6,674 nucleotides of DNA. Origin: an uncultured Burkholderiaceae bacterium. Lineage in GTDB: Bacteria; Pseudomonadota; Gammaproteobacteria; Burkholderiales; Burkholderiaceae. Of the stretch, positions 1 through 5,961 are shown piece by piece. The DNA lies in NCBI GenBank assembly GCA_937871985.1, contig CALMPB010000182.1, positions 1-6,674 on the forward strand, given 5' to 3'. The first letter of the stretch is position 1. Each line of letters starts with the position of its first letter. The notes beneath the pieces are model-generated. The model searched no databases. It saw nothing but the letters and a program-made list of their open reading frames with translations, and was not told where the DNA came from. The position numbers were made by a program, and so were the translations under genes.

Positions 1-695
1 TCCGCTTCCTGCGACTGGCGCCACTTGTGATAGGCGCCCAGCTCGAAGATCGGCTGGTTCAGGGTCAGCGCCCAGCCGTTCTCGGCCCAGTTGGCGCGGC
101 CCGTCTGATAGACGGCGTTTTCGCTGTCGACCACGTTCTGGCGCACGCGGCTGCGATTGACTTCGCCGGTGACGCTGGGCAGGAGACCCGCACGGGCGGA
201 CATCACGCCGTAGCCCACCGCCTGCAGCTCCTGGTACGCCCCCTGCATCTGCGGATCGTTCTGCAGCGCCATCATGTAGACCTGGTCCAGCGTCAGCGGG
301 TCCGACTGGTCCGGCAGCTGGGCGCCGTTGTAGGCCGGCATGTCCTCCGGCAGATAGGAGGCGGGCGCCGGGAACACCGTTTTTTCGTCGAAGCGCGGCG
401 CCGGCGCCGGCGGGACTTCGTCCATCTTGGCGCTGGGCATGCCCTTGCCGAAGCCCGAATCCTCTTGCGGGCTGTATTGGCCGATCTGCAGCGCGCCGCT
501 TTCGGTTTGCGGACCGGCAGGCGCGGCAACCGGCGCGGCCGTGGGCGCAGAGGTTGACGCAGCCGCGTCCGCTGCCGGCGCCTTCTGGCCGCTGGAGGCG
601 CAGCCCGCCACGTTCAAGGCGGCCAGCACCGCCGCCGCCAGCATGCCCATGCGCGCACGCGCGGGGCGGAAGAGAAGCTTTTCGTTGTCAGTCAT
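1..695 (-). CDS. TolC-family outer-membrane channel, lipoprotein form (partial, C-terminus missing)
   Basis: Probable outer-membrane exit duct of a type I secretion system. The first 231 residues are present and the rest runs off the left edge; TolC-type proteins are usually 420-500 residues. Residues 1-32 form a lipoprotein signal: basic N-terminus (R10, R13, R15), hydrophobic stretch 16-30, and lipobox VAGC with the lipidated Cys at 32. Residues 33-132 are an Ala/Pro-rich linker. The TolC repeat starts near 134 with LTLDQVYMMALQNDPQM, then ARAGLLPSVTGEVNRSR (about 167-183) and LTLNQPIFELGAYHKWRQS (210-228), the usual first helix and strand of the family. The ATG overlaps the stop of the upstream gene by 8 bp (ATGACTGA), which implies translational coupling; no clear ribosome binding site precedes it. 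The lipobox is more typical of NodT-type efflux channels, but the SapC neighbour favours a secretion role. The family call is firm and the exported cargo unknown. Confidence 0.88.
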   Translation of the reverse strand, partial: MTDNEKLLFRPARARMGMLAAAVLAALNVAGCASSGQKAPAADAAASTSAPTAAPVAAPAGPQTESGALQIGQYSPQEDSGFGKGMPSAKMDEVPPAPAPRFDEKTVFPAPASYLPEDMPAYNGAQLPDQSDPLTLDQVYMMALQNDPQMQGAYQELQAVGYGVMSARAGLLPSVTGEVNRSRVRQNVVDSENAVYQTGRANWAENGWALTLNQPIFELGAYHKWRQSQEA

Positions 696-1557
696 AGTAG
701 ACAGTCAGAAACTCGTGTCCGTCCCGCGCGGCCCCCGCGGCCAGGCTATAGAGGCTGCGAGGTTCGTCGGGTAAGAGAAAGCCCAGCACATCGCTTTCCG
801 CCAGCGCCAGGCTGGCGGCGAGACGCAACAGGTCGGGAATGAAAGCCCGCAAGGGCAGGTCCGCCCCGCGAAAGGTGACCGTGAACGAATCCCGCCGGGT
901 ATCGGCCTCGTCCACTTCCAGGAACATGAAGCCGGCCGGGTCGGCTGCCGCGCAGGCCTGCGCCACGATCGATTGCGCGACCTGCCGCAGCACCGGATTG
1001 GCGAGCCTGGCCAGATAGGGATCCAGATGCGCATCGAACGCCGCGCGGTCCGGCAGGTGGCGCATGCGGTAAGCGGTCACGGCCGCCTCGCGCTGCGTGG
1101 CCGGATGCCACTTGTAGCCGCAACCCAGCGGCAGCACGCCATGCTGGCGCAGCGCTTCGGGCGTGGGCATGAACTCCAGATAGACGCGGTAGGTGCCGGC
1201 CGCGCCGTCGGGTTCATAGGCAAAGAACATGGCGCGCGCATGCTCCATGTCCTGCTGCACGCGCATCCACAGCGCCTGCGGAATGGCCAGGTCGCGCGAC
1301 AGCGTGGCCAAGTCCAGCTGCCGCCAGTTTTCGCGCTGGATCCCCAGCATGAAGCGGTTGCCGACCAGGCCGGCGGCCGAGAATTTCATCGACCACTCGA
1401 CCCCGTCGATCTGCCGGTTCTTGAAAACCGCCAGCAGGCGGTCAGCCCAGATCCGCTGCTCCCCCCGCAGCGTGTGCAGGGGGATGTGGATCTCGGGTTC
1501 CGCGCCGGCTTGGCTGGGGGCCTGGCCGATCGCGGGAGTCAAGGCGGCGGTCAGCAT
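688..1557 (-). CDS. Unrecognised 289-residue protein in the sapC-tolC operon
   Basis: I do not recognise this protein. It has no clear transmembrane segment. The N-terminus (MLTAALTPAIGQAPSQAGA) is Ala-rich but lacks the basic residues of a normal signal peptide, so it is probably cytoplasmic. It looks like a mixed alpha/beta protein with aromatic and basic motifs: GVEWSMKF (53-60), RVYLEF, GCGYKWHPATQ, AYRMRHLP, FMFLEVDEADTRRDSFTVTF and a C-terminal HEFLTVYYD. The ATG is the first possible start: the frame upstream, back to an in-frame TGA inside sapC, has no ATG, GTG or TTG. It follows the sapC stop by 16 bp with only a weak AGGG ahead of it, and its own stop overlaps the start of the TolC-like gene. 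Translation therefore seems coupled across all three genes. A role in making, modifying or exporting the secreted protein is inferred only from position. Confidence 0.85.
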   Translation of the reverse strand: MLTAALTPAIGQAPSQAGAEPEIHIPLHTLRGEQRIWADRLLAVFKNRQIDGVEWSMKFSAAGLVGNRFMLGIQRENWRQLDLATLSRDLAIPQALWMRVQQDMEHARAMFFAYEPDGAAGTYRVYLEFMPTPEALRQHGVLPLGCGYKWHPATQREAAVTAYRMRHLPDRAAFDAHLDPYLARLANPVLRQVAQSIVAQACAAADPAGFMFLEVDEADTRRDSFTVTFRGADLPLRAFIPDLLRLAASLALAESDVLGFLLPDEPRSLYSLAAGAARDGHEFLTVYYD

Positions 1558-1573
1558 GGCCCTGCGGCGGAAG

Positions 1574-2365
1574 TCAGGCCGCGGACTGAGCGGGCGCGGC
1601 GTCGGTAGTGGACGCCACGTCCTTCTGCTGCTGCGCCTTCAGGCGGCGCTGCTCGTCGAGCTGCATGGCCAGGCGCTGGACGTTGCCCAGCGACGCGCGG
1701 TGCAGTTCGATCAGGCGCAGGATGCCGGCGCGCTGCAGTTCGATCACGCGAGCGTCATCGATGCCAGCGAACTTCTGCTCGTCCACGACCCAAAAGCCGC
1801 TCAGGTAGCGGTCGCCGTCGGCCTGCGAAATCGTGATCGTCTTGGCCGTCAGCAAGCCCAGTTCGTTCAGGCGCTGAGCCATGTTCTTGGTCAGTTCCAT
1901 CTCGCCCTGGAACACGCGCAGGAATTCCATCATCTGCGTCAGATAGCCGGTTTCCTTGCCGTCCTCGAACAAGGCCACGCCGTCGTCGGTGTTGATGCCG
2001 GGGTAGGACTCGTCGATGCACACGGCCAAGCGGTCGGCCTCGGCCGTGGTACCCAGCACGAAGGGGTAGCGGCGGGCAAAGGCGGGCACATAGGTGTCGG
2101 CCTTCCAGGTGCCCAGATCGGTCACGAACAGGTTGGACTTGTCTTCCAGGCCCAGCAGCACGGCCACGTGGAAATTGCCGGCCTCGTCGCCCACGAACAC
2201 GATGGGATAGTGGCGGCCCGCGTCCGCGAATTCGCTGGCGGCGATGGGCAGGGCATTCGTATCCTGAGCGAATGCGTAATGATCCGGCTGGATCTGGATC
2301 TTGGTGTCCTGGTGCGCTGCACGATCCAACGCCACAGCCCGTTCATAAAACACAGTCGCTGACAT
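1574..2365 (-). CDS. SapC-family protein
   Basis: A 263-residue protein of the SapC family (Pfam SapC, usually about 250 residues), named after a gene in the Campylobacter fetus S-layer locus where it accompanies the sapDEF type I exporter. Its biochemical role is not established. Family signatures seen here are LPIAASEFADAGRHYPIVF (39-57), GLEDKSNLFV (72-81), the Trp/Tyr-rich GTWKADTYVPAFARRYPFVL (85-104) and CIDESYPG (116-123). There is no signal peptide or membrane segment, so it is probably cytoplasmic. The last 40 or so residues are charged and Gln/Ala-rich and look helical, then disordered. The frame stays open 12 residues upstream, but the MSATVFYERAV start is preferred because AGGAGG lies 9 nt before it. 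It is the first gene of a three-gene minus-strand operon with an unknown protein and a TolC-like channel. SapC homologues also occur beside other surface-uptake genes in other bacteria, so the S-layer link is suggestive only. Confidence 0.9.
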   Translation of the reverse strand: MSATVFYERAVALDRAAHQDTKIQIQPDHYAFAQDTNALPIAASEFADAGRHYPIVFVGDEAGNFHVAVLLGLEDKSNLFVTDLGTWKADTYVPAFARRYPFVLGTTAEADRLAVCIDESYPGINTDDGVALFEDGKETGYLTQMMEFLRVFQGEMELTKNMAQRLNELGLLTAKTITISQADGDRYLSGFWVVDEQKFAGIDDARVIELQRAGILRLIELHRASLGNVQRLAMQLDEQRRLKAQQQKDVASTTDAAPAQSAA

Positions 2366-2374
2366 ACTCCTAGC

Positions 2375-2380
2375 CCTCCT
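2375..2380 (-). promoter_or_regulatory. Ribosome binding site that sets the sapC start
   Basis: AGGAGG on the minus strand, 9 nt upstream of the ATG at 2365. It selects this ATG over the earlier in-frame start at 2401, which would place the site inside the coding region. Confidence 0.75.
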
Positions 2381-2460
2381 TGCCTGTTTGCCAGTTACCA
2401 ACTCAAGCGTTTAGTAGGGGTTGCATACATTGATACAAAAGAAAGCCCTGATTTCGCTTA

Positions 2461-2488
2461 AGTCAATGCATCATTTTGTCTATTGACT
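2461..2488. repeat. Short inverted repeat upstream of sapC
   Basis: AGTCAAT (2461-2467) and ATTGACT (2482-2488) are perfect 7-bp inverted arms 14 bp apart in the AT-rich part of the intergenic region. Each arm also contains a TTGACT, a good -35 hexamer: one faces sapC on the minus strand, the other faces right on the plus strand. No matching -10 was found at 16-18 bp from either. Confidence 0.35.
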
Positions 2489-2521
2489 GCAAGCATTAGA
2501 CGAGGATTGAAACTTTCCGTC

Positions 2522-2541
2522 TATACCTGAAACTAGGTATA
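2522..2541. promoter_or_regulatory. Candidate operator, TATACCT-N6-AGGTATA
   Basis: A perfect 7-bp inverted repeat with a 6-bp spacer (arms 2522-2528 and 2535-2541), about 160 bp upstream of the sapC start. Size and symmetry fit a dimeric regulator site. The binding protein is unknown, and AT-rich DNA can produce such repeats by chance. Confidence 0.35.
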
Positions 2542-2788
2542 TCTTCTTATGGCGCAAGGAATTTTCTGGCGTTACAAGTGACAACATTGCAACAAATTGA
2601 CGTATATCACATTGCTGCGGGGACGGATTCCGGCGTCGCCCCGCAGGCCGAAAGGCAGACCGCCGTTGCCGGTAGCGACAACGAAATCATGCCGGGGGCT
2701 ATCGCGAAAATGATGGACGCCACCCAGGCAAGCGCTGAAGCCGGCGCGGGCGCCCAGGCAGTGTCCACCGAATGGCCGCATTCAATCG

Positions 2789-2815
2789 GATTTCGCAGAA
2801 CAGTTCTGCGAAATC
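2789..2815. promoter_or_regulatory. Perfect 27-bp palindrome, candidate operator of the Bug receptor gene
   Basis: The left arm GATTTCGCAGAAC (2789-2801) and right arm GTTCTGCGAAATC (2803-2815) are exact reverse complements around a single A. It lies about 165 bp upstream of the Bug start and 424 bp upstream of the sapC start. There is no T-run on either side, so a terminator is unlikely. The TTTCGC...GCGAAA half-sites resemble sites used by some one-component regulators of catabolic genes (IclR or GntR type), but this assignment is a guess. A long perfect palindrome is very unlikely to arise by chance. Confidence 0.6.
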
Positions 2816-2979
2816 ATGAGGTAATCCCCCCGGCCGATAAAAACTACCATTGGTTCGGACCATAACGCAGGGACGGCAGGACTACGCCGTTCTCCCCAGC
2901 CGCCAATCCGGAAATCAATCCGGCCAGACCCGCCTGCAAGCGCGGGCAGACATGGCGGCGGGGATAAGGAGAGAGACAC

Positions 2980-3942
2980 ATGTACATGCCTACCCGCCGC
3001 GGCTTCCTCGCAGCCGGCATGCTTATGATGCTTGCCCGGCCGCTTCGTGCCGCGCCCAAGCCCGTCACGCTGATCGTGCCCTATGCCGCCGGCGGACCGA
3101 ACGATAACTTCGCCCGGTTGCTGGCCGAAGGCATGAGTGCGGAGATCGGCCGGCCTTTCATCGTCGAGAACAAGCCAGGCGCCAACGGCATCATCGGTTC
3201 CAGCCAGGTGGCTCGAGCCCCGGCCGACGGCTCGACATTGCTGATGGGCGGTTCTGGCCCGGTATCGCTGAATATCCTGCTGCGTCCCGCGCTCCAGTAT
3301 GGCTTTGACAGCTTCGCTTCCGTTGCGATGCTGTTCGACGGCCCTCTGACCATCACGGTACCGCCAGAGATGGGCGTGAACTCCATCCCCGAACTGGTGG
3401 CCTACGCCAAACAGGAGGGCCGCCCGCTGACCTACGGCTCGCTGGGTCCTGGCAGTGTTACCGATCTGTATGGCCTGATCTTGTCCAAGGCCCTGGGCAT
3501 TCCGCTCATTGCGGTTCCGTACAAGAGCACGCCGGCCAGCCTTATCGACCTGATCACCGGAAGAAATGACCTTTCCTTCATGACGCCGATCGCACTGGCG
3601 GACCACCAGAAGGCCGGTGCGGTGAAGATCCTGTCGCTGACCACCGACCACCGCGACCCGGCGCTGCCGGATGTGCCGTGCATCACCGAGTTGGGCTATC
3701 CGCAGCTAAAGGCAAGCTACTGGACTGCCCTGCACGCGCCCAAAGGCACGCCGGGCGAATTGGTGCAGGCCTATGCCGCCGCAGCCATCAAGACGGTCAG
3801 GACGGAGAGTTTCCGCCGGATGCTTGTCACCAATGGCCAGACGGAAAAGGCCGATGGCCCGCAAGCGCTGGACGCGCAGCTGGAGGCCGACCGCCAATAC
3901 TGGGGCAAGGTTATCAAGGACAACCAGATCGTCCTGGGTTGA
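2980..3942 (+). CDS. Bug-family periplasmic solute-binding receptor (TctC type)
   Basis: A 320-residue extracytoplasmic receptor of the Bug family (tripartite tricarboxylate transporter receptors), which bind small organic, usually carboxylate, solutes in the periplasm. Residues 1-25 are a signal peptide with a twin-arginine type motif TRRGFLAAG (5-13), hydrophobic stretch 9-19 and probable cleavage near residue 24-25. The mature protein opens with VTLIVPYAAGGPNDNFAR (29-46), the family's first ligand loop with its Asp at 42. It continues with ENKPGANGIIGSSQVARAPADGSTLLMG, GSLGPGSVTDLYG and PYKSTPASLIDLITGRNDLSFM. Length is typical. AAGGAG lies 8 nt before the ATG; a second in-frame ATG two codons later is less well spaced. 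No TctA/TctB membrane genes are adjacent, as is common for Bug genes. It converges with the flavin reductase gene, whose operon may act on the bound compound. The ligand is not predictable. Confidence 0.94.
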   Translation: MYMPTRRGFLAAGMLMMLARPLRAAPKPVTLIVPYAAGGPNDNFARLLAEGMSAEIGRPFIVENKPGANGIIGSSQVARAPADGSTLLMGGSGPVSLNILLRPALQYGFDSFASVAMLFDGPLTITVPPEMGVNSIPELVAYAKQEGRPLTYGSLGPGSVTDLYGLILSKALGIPLIAVPYKSTPASLIDLITGRNDLSFMTPIALADHQKAGAVKILSLTTDHRDPALPDVPCITELGYPQLKASYWTALHAPKGTPGELVQAYAAAAIKTVRTESFRRMLVTNGQTEKADGPQALDAQLEADRQYWGKVIKDNQIVLG

Positions 3943-3970
3943 ACGGTCGTTGATTGAGCAGGAAGTTCAG

Positions 3971-3996
3971 CGCGCCGGCATATGCGCGGCCTTTAT
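3971..3996 (+). terminator. Possible weak terminator between convergent genes
   Basis: In the 50-bp gap between the Bug and flavin reductase stops, CGCGC (3971-3975) can pair with GCGCG (3984-3988) across an 8-nt loop, followed shortly by CTTTATT. The stem is short and the T-run poor. The placement is right, but the hairpin is weak. Confidence 0.25.
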
Positions 3997-4784
3997 TGCA
4001 GTAGCGATATGCGATGCGTGGCCGCGTTGAAGTTGATGACCGGCTGCGCCTGGCGGCAGGTCGTTTTGCGTATCTTGCCGACGATCAGGTCATGCGTTCC
4101 CAGCGCTTCGGTGCAAACGATGTCGCACTCGATGCTCGCCAGAGCATCCGAGAGCACCGGCATGCCCTGTTCCGTCGTCACCCAGCCCCCCTGCTCAAAA
4201 CGCGCCCTGCCCTGCGGCTGGCGCAGGAATGCCTGGATGATCTCGCCATGATCCTCGCCGAGGACGTTGGCCACGAAGCGGCCATTGCGCAGCAGGGCGT
4301 CGCGGGCCGACGACGTTTGCTGCACAAAGAACCCCACCATGGGCGGTTCGGCCGAGATCGACGTGAGGCTGGAAACGATCATGCCCGCCACTTGCTCGCC
4401 ATCGCCGGTGCTGACCGCGCTGATGCCCGCGGGCAAGGCCCGCATGGCCGCTTTGAAATCGTCTACCGACACAACCTCGTCGCGCTCGCTGACGACCATG
4501 TGCGCGCGGATGTCGCCCCGCTCGTCTACCCAGCCATGCCGCGCCGCGTAGTCCACCATGGCGGAAAAGCCCGCCTCCCACTGCGGATCGCCTGCATGCT
4601 GCGACAGGAAACGCAGCACCGAGGGAGCCAGACGCAAATGACGCTCGTCCTCGCGCCTGCCCACACGGGCGATGGCCTGTTCCAGCCGCTCATGCGGCTG
4701 CGGGTCGGCCAGCACGTCCAGCCGGCGGAAATCTGTCGGATTGCGCAGGGTGATTGCGCCGGCATTGCTCAGGTAGATCTGCAT
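3993..4784 (-). CDS. Flavin reductase (FMN-binding, HpaC/DIM6 type) with an extra N-terminal domain
   Basis: Probably reduces free FMN (or FAD) with NAD(P)H and supplies it to the luciferase-like monooxygenase encoded just upstream, making a two-component system in the cytoplasm. The reductase domain spans about residues 105-260: VDDFKAAMRALPAGISAVSTG (107-127), GMIVSSLTSISAEPPMVGFFV (134-154, the typical flavin-binding segment), then SARDALLRNGRFVANVLGEDH and a C-terminal HDLIVGKIRK region. Typical family members are 160-190 residues; this one has 263. The first 100 or so residues form an extra, mostly helical module (PHERLEQAIARV, LRLAPSVLRFLSQH, ARHGWVDERGDI) that I do not recognise. The upstream start is supported by AGGAGG 4 nt ahead, overlapping the stop of the monooxygenase gene 9 bp away, so the extension is very probably translated. 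The substrate of the pair is unknown. Confidence 0.92.
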   Translation of the reverse strand: MQIYLSNAGAITLRNPTDFRRLDVLADPQPHERLEQAIARVGRREDERHLRLAPSVLRFLSQHAGDPQWEAGFSAMVDYAARHGWVDERGDIRAHMVVSERDEVVSVDDFKAAMRALPAGISAVSTGDGEQVAGMIVSSLTSISAEPPMVGFFVQQTSSARDALLRNGRFVANVLGEDHGEIIQAFLRQPQGRARFEQGGWVTTEQGMPVLSDALASIECDIVCTEALGTHDLIVGKIRKTTCRQAQPVINFNAATHRISLLQ

Positions 4785-4788
4785 GTCT

Positions 4789-4794
4789 CCTCCT
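4789..4794 (-). promoter_or_regulatory. Ribosome binding site of the flavin reductase gene overlapping the upstream stop
   Basis: AGGAGG on the minus strand begins at the last base of the monooxygenase TGA and ends 4 nt before the reductase ATG. It supports the long form of the reductase and coupled translation of the pair. Confidence 0.7.
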
Positions 4795-5858
4795 CAGGCG
4801 ACGGCCGCCGTACTGCCGATTTCTTTGCGGATGGCCGGAATGATCCTGTCGCCCCAGAGCTCGATCTGCTTGAGCATGGTCTTCTGGTCGAAGTCGCCCA
4901 GCTGAGTCTGCAACGCAATGTGCTTGGGACGCAGAATGCTGATCTCTTCCAGCATCTTATCGATGACCTCGTTGACCGAACCGACCGGCAGATTCTTGCG
5001 GAGCTGTTCAAAAGTCGGATCTGTTTCGGACGGCACTTCCTTGACCATATAGCCGTCGTCGCTCTGCGCGCGGCGGTACTTCAGACTCTCGGAAATGCGG
5101 CGCTGGAAGCGCGCGCAATCCAGGTATGCATCGATCTCGGCCTTGTCGTCCGAGGCATAGCCGCAGCGCAGGAAGCCGAACTTGACGTCGCGGTCCAGGT
5201 CCTTGCCGTTGTCCTCGGCCACTTTCTCCAGGCGGCCGCGCAGCGCTGCGATGGCATCGTTGCCGTTGAGCAGCGCGGTCACGAACAGATTATGGTTCTC
5301 GCGCACGCCGCGGCTCAGCGTCACCGGGTTGCCCGAAGTTATCCAGAGCGGCGGCATCGGGTCCTGCAGGCAGCGCACGGCAATCGAGCTCGGCGGAATA
5401 TTCAGGTATTGGCCCTGGTGCTCGAAGATCTTCTGCGTCAGGCCCTTGGGGATGACGTCCAGGAACTCGTTGAAAATGGCGCCCGATTCGGCGATCTGCA
5501 CGCCAAAGCGCTCGAACTCGAATTCCTGGTAGCCCGAACCTACGCCCAGTTCCAGCCGGCCATTGGACACGGTATCGACAAAGCCCACCTCTGCCAGGAA
5601 GCGCGCCGGATGGTACAGCGGCAGAATGCAGACCGCCGTGCCCAGGCGAATGCGTTCGGTCTTGGCGGCGGCATGCGCCACCGTCATCAGGGGCGACGGC
5701 GAAAGCGAGTAGTTGTTGAAATGATGCTCGGCATACCAGGCCGTATCGAAGCCTGCCTGCTCGGCAACCACCGTCTGCTCGATGGAGTTGTTAATGACTT
5801 GCTTGGAGGACTGGTGGTAACCTCGTTGCTGCGCCAGGATGAATACGCCGAATTCCAT
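4794..5858 (-). CDS. Luciferase-like flavin-dependent monooxygenase (LLM class)
   Basis: A 354-residue bacterial-luciferase-like monooxygenase, a TIM-barrel enzyme that uses reduced FMN and O2 to oxidise an organic substrate. Family marks seen are the N-terminal strand MEFGVFIL, AEQAGFDTAWYAEHHFNNYSL (32-52) with the luciferase-type His pair at 45-46, RIRLGTAVCILPLYHPARFL (69-88), and DTVSNGRLELGVGSGYQ (95-111) with the phosphate-binding GVGSGY. A late PPLWITSGNP segment is also typical. Length matches the family. GAGGAG lies 7 nt before the ATG. It is the first gene of a two-gene operon with its likely reductase partner, divergent from a LysR gene that probably controls it. A TAGAAT -10 candidate sits 31 bp upstream. 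Substrates of such enzymes range from aldehydes and ketones to sulfonates and aminocarboxylates, so no substrate is assigned. Confidence 0.94.
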   Translation of the reverse strand: MEFGVFILAQQRGYHQSSKQVINNSIEQTVVAEQAGFDTAWYAEHHFNNYSLSPSPLMTVAHAAAKTERIRLGTAVCILPLYHPARFLAEVGFVDTVSNGRLELGVGSGYQEFEFERFGVQIAESGAIFNEFLDVIPKGLTQKIFEHQGQYLNIPPSSIAVRCLQDPMPPLWITSGNPVTLSRGVRENHNLFVTALLNGNDAIAALRGRLEKVAEDNGKDLDRDVKFGFLRCGYASDDKAEIDAYLDCARFQRRISESLKYRRAQSDDGYMVKEVPSETDPTFEQLRKNLPVGSVNEVIDKMLEEISILRPKHIALQTQLGDFDQKTMLKQIELWGDRIIPAIRKEIGSTAAVA

Positions 5859-5888
5859 AATGTCTCCTCAGTAGCGGATTTTGAGGAA

Positions 5889-5894
5889 ATTCTA
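5889..5894 (-). promoter_or_regulatory. Candidate -10 element of the monooxygenase operon
   Basis: TAGAAT on the minus strand differs from TATAAT at one base and would start transcription about 24 nt before the ATG, just ahead of the GAGGAG site. The region 16-18 bp upstream has no good -35 (best TTCCGG), as expected for a promoter needing a LysR activator. The call rests on one hexamer. Confidence 0.35.
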
Positions 5895-5902
5895 GAGGCC
5901 GA

Positions 5903-5915
5903 CGGCCACTGGCCG
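5903..5915. promoter_or_regulatory. Palindromic candidate operator in the LysR/monooxygenase divergent region
   Basis: CGGCC-ACT-GGCCG is a perfect inverted repeat. GGCC occurs three times at exact 7-bp steps (5897, 5904, 5911), flanked by the inverted pair ATTC (5889) and GAAT (5916). It lies just upstream of the proposed -10 of the monooxygenase operon. A second small palindrome, TGTGC-T-GCACA (5938-5948), sits just before the LysR ribosome binding site. Either could be bound by the LysR protein. Confidence 0.4.
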
Positions 5916-5961
5916 GAATACAAGAAAAGCGGCGTTCTGTGCTGCACAAAGTGGAGGAATG

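Larger units (their letters stand above)
2366..2979. promoter_or_regulatory. Long divergent intergenic region between sapC and the Bug receptor gene
   Basis: This 614-bp stretch separates two divergent genes and should hold both promoters. Positions 2401-2580 are about 39% GC by hand count, far below the neighbouring genes. That part contains the inverted repeats at 2461-2488 and 2522-2541. The right part (2620-2980) is GC-rich and contains the 27-bp palindrome at 2789-2815, ACCAT repeated at 2846 and 2859, and CAATCCGG repeated at 2904 and 2916. I could not place a convincing sigma-70 promoter with correct spacing on either strand. A 95-codon GTG-started frame (2578-2865, plus) lies across the region but has no recognisable product. 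Confidence 0.55.

Noticed and set aside
27..557. A 176-codon plus-strand open frame at the left end.
   Set aside because: It is antisense to the TolC-like gene, whose lipobox and repeat motifs are clear, and its translation is Arg-rich shadow sequence.
1229..2362. A 377-codon plus-strand open frame opposite the sapC gene and the unknown gene.
   Set aside because: It spans the junction of two real minus-strand genes and its His/Gln/Val/Gly-rich translation is typical of antisense frames. SapC family motifs on the other strand are decisive.
2789..2815. Reading the 27-bp palindrome as a transcription terminator.
   Set aside because: There is no T-run on either side, and no gene on either strand ends near it.
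2366..2979. A mobile element, attachment site, tRNA gene or CRISPR array in the intergenic region.
   Set aside because: No transposase fragment, terminal repeats with target duplication, cloverleaf or regularly spaced repeats could be seen.
2782..3651. A 289-codon minus-strand open frame opposite the Bug receptor.
   Set aside because: The Bug frame has a signal peptide, ribosome binding site and clear family motifs; this one has none.
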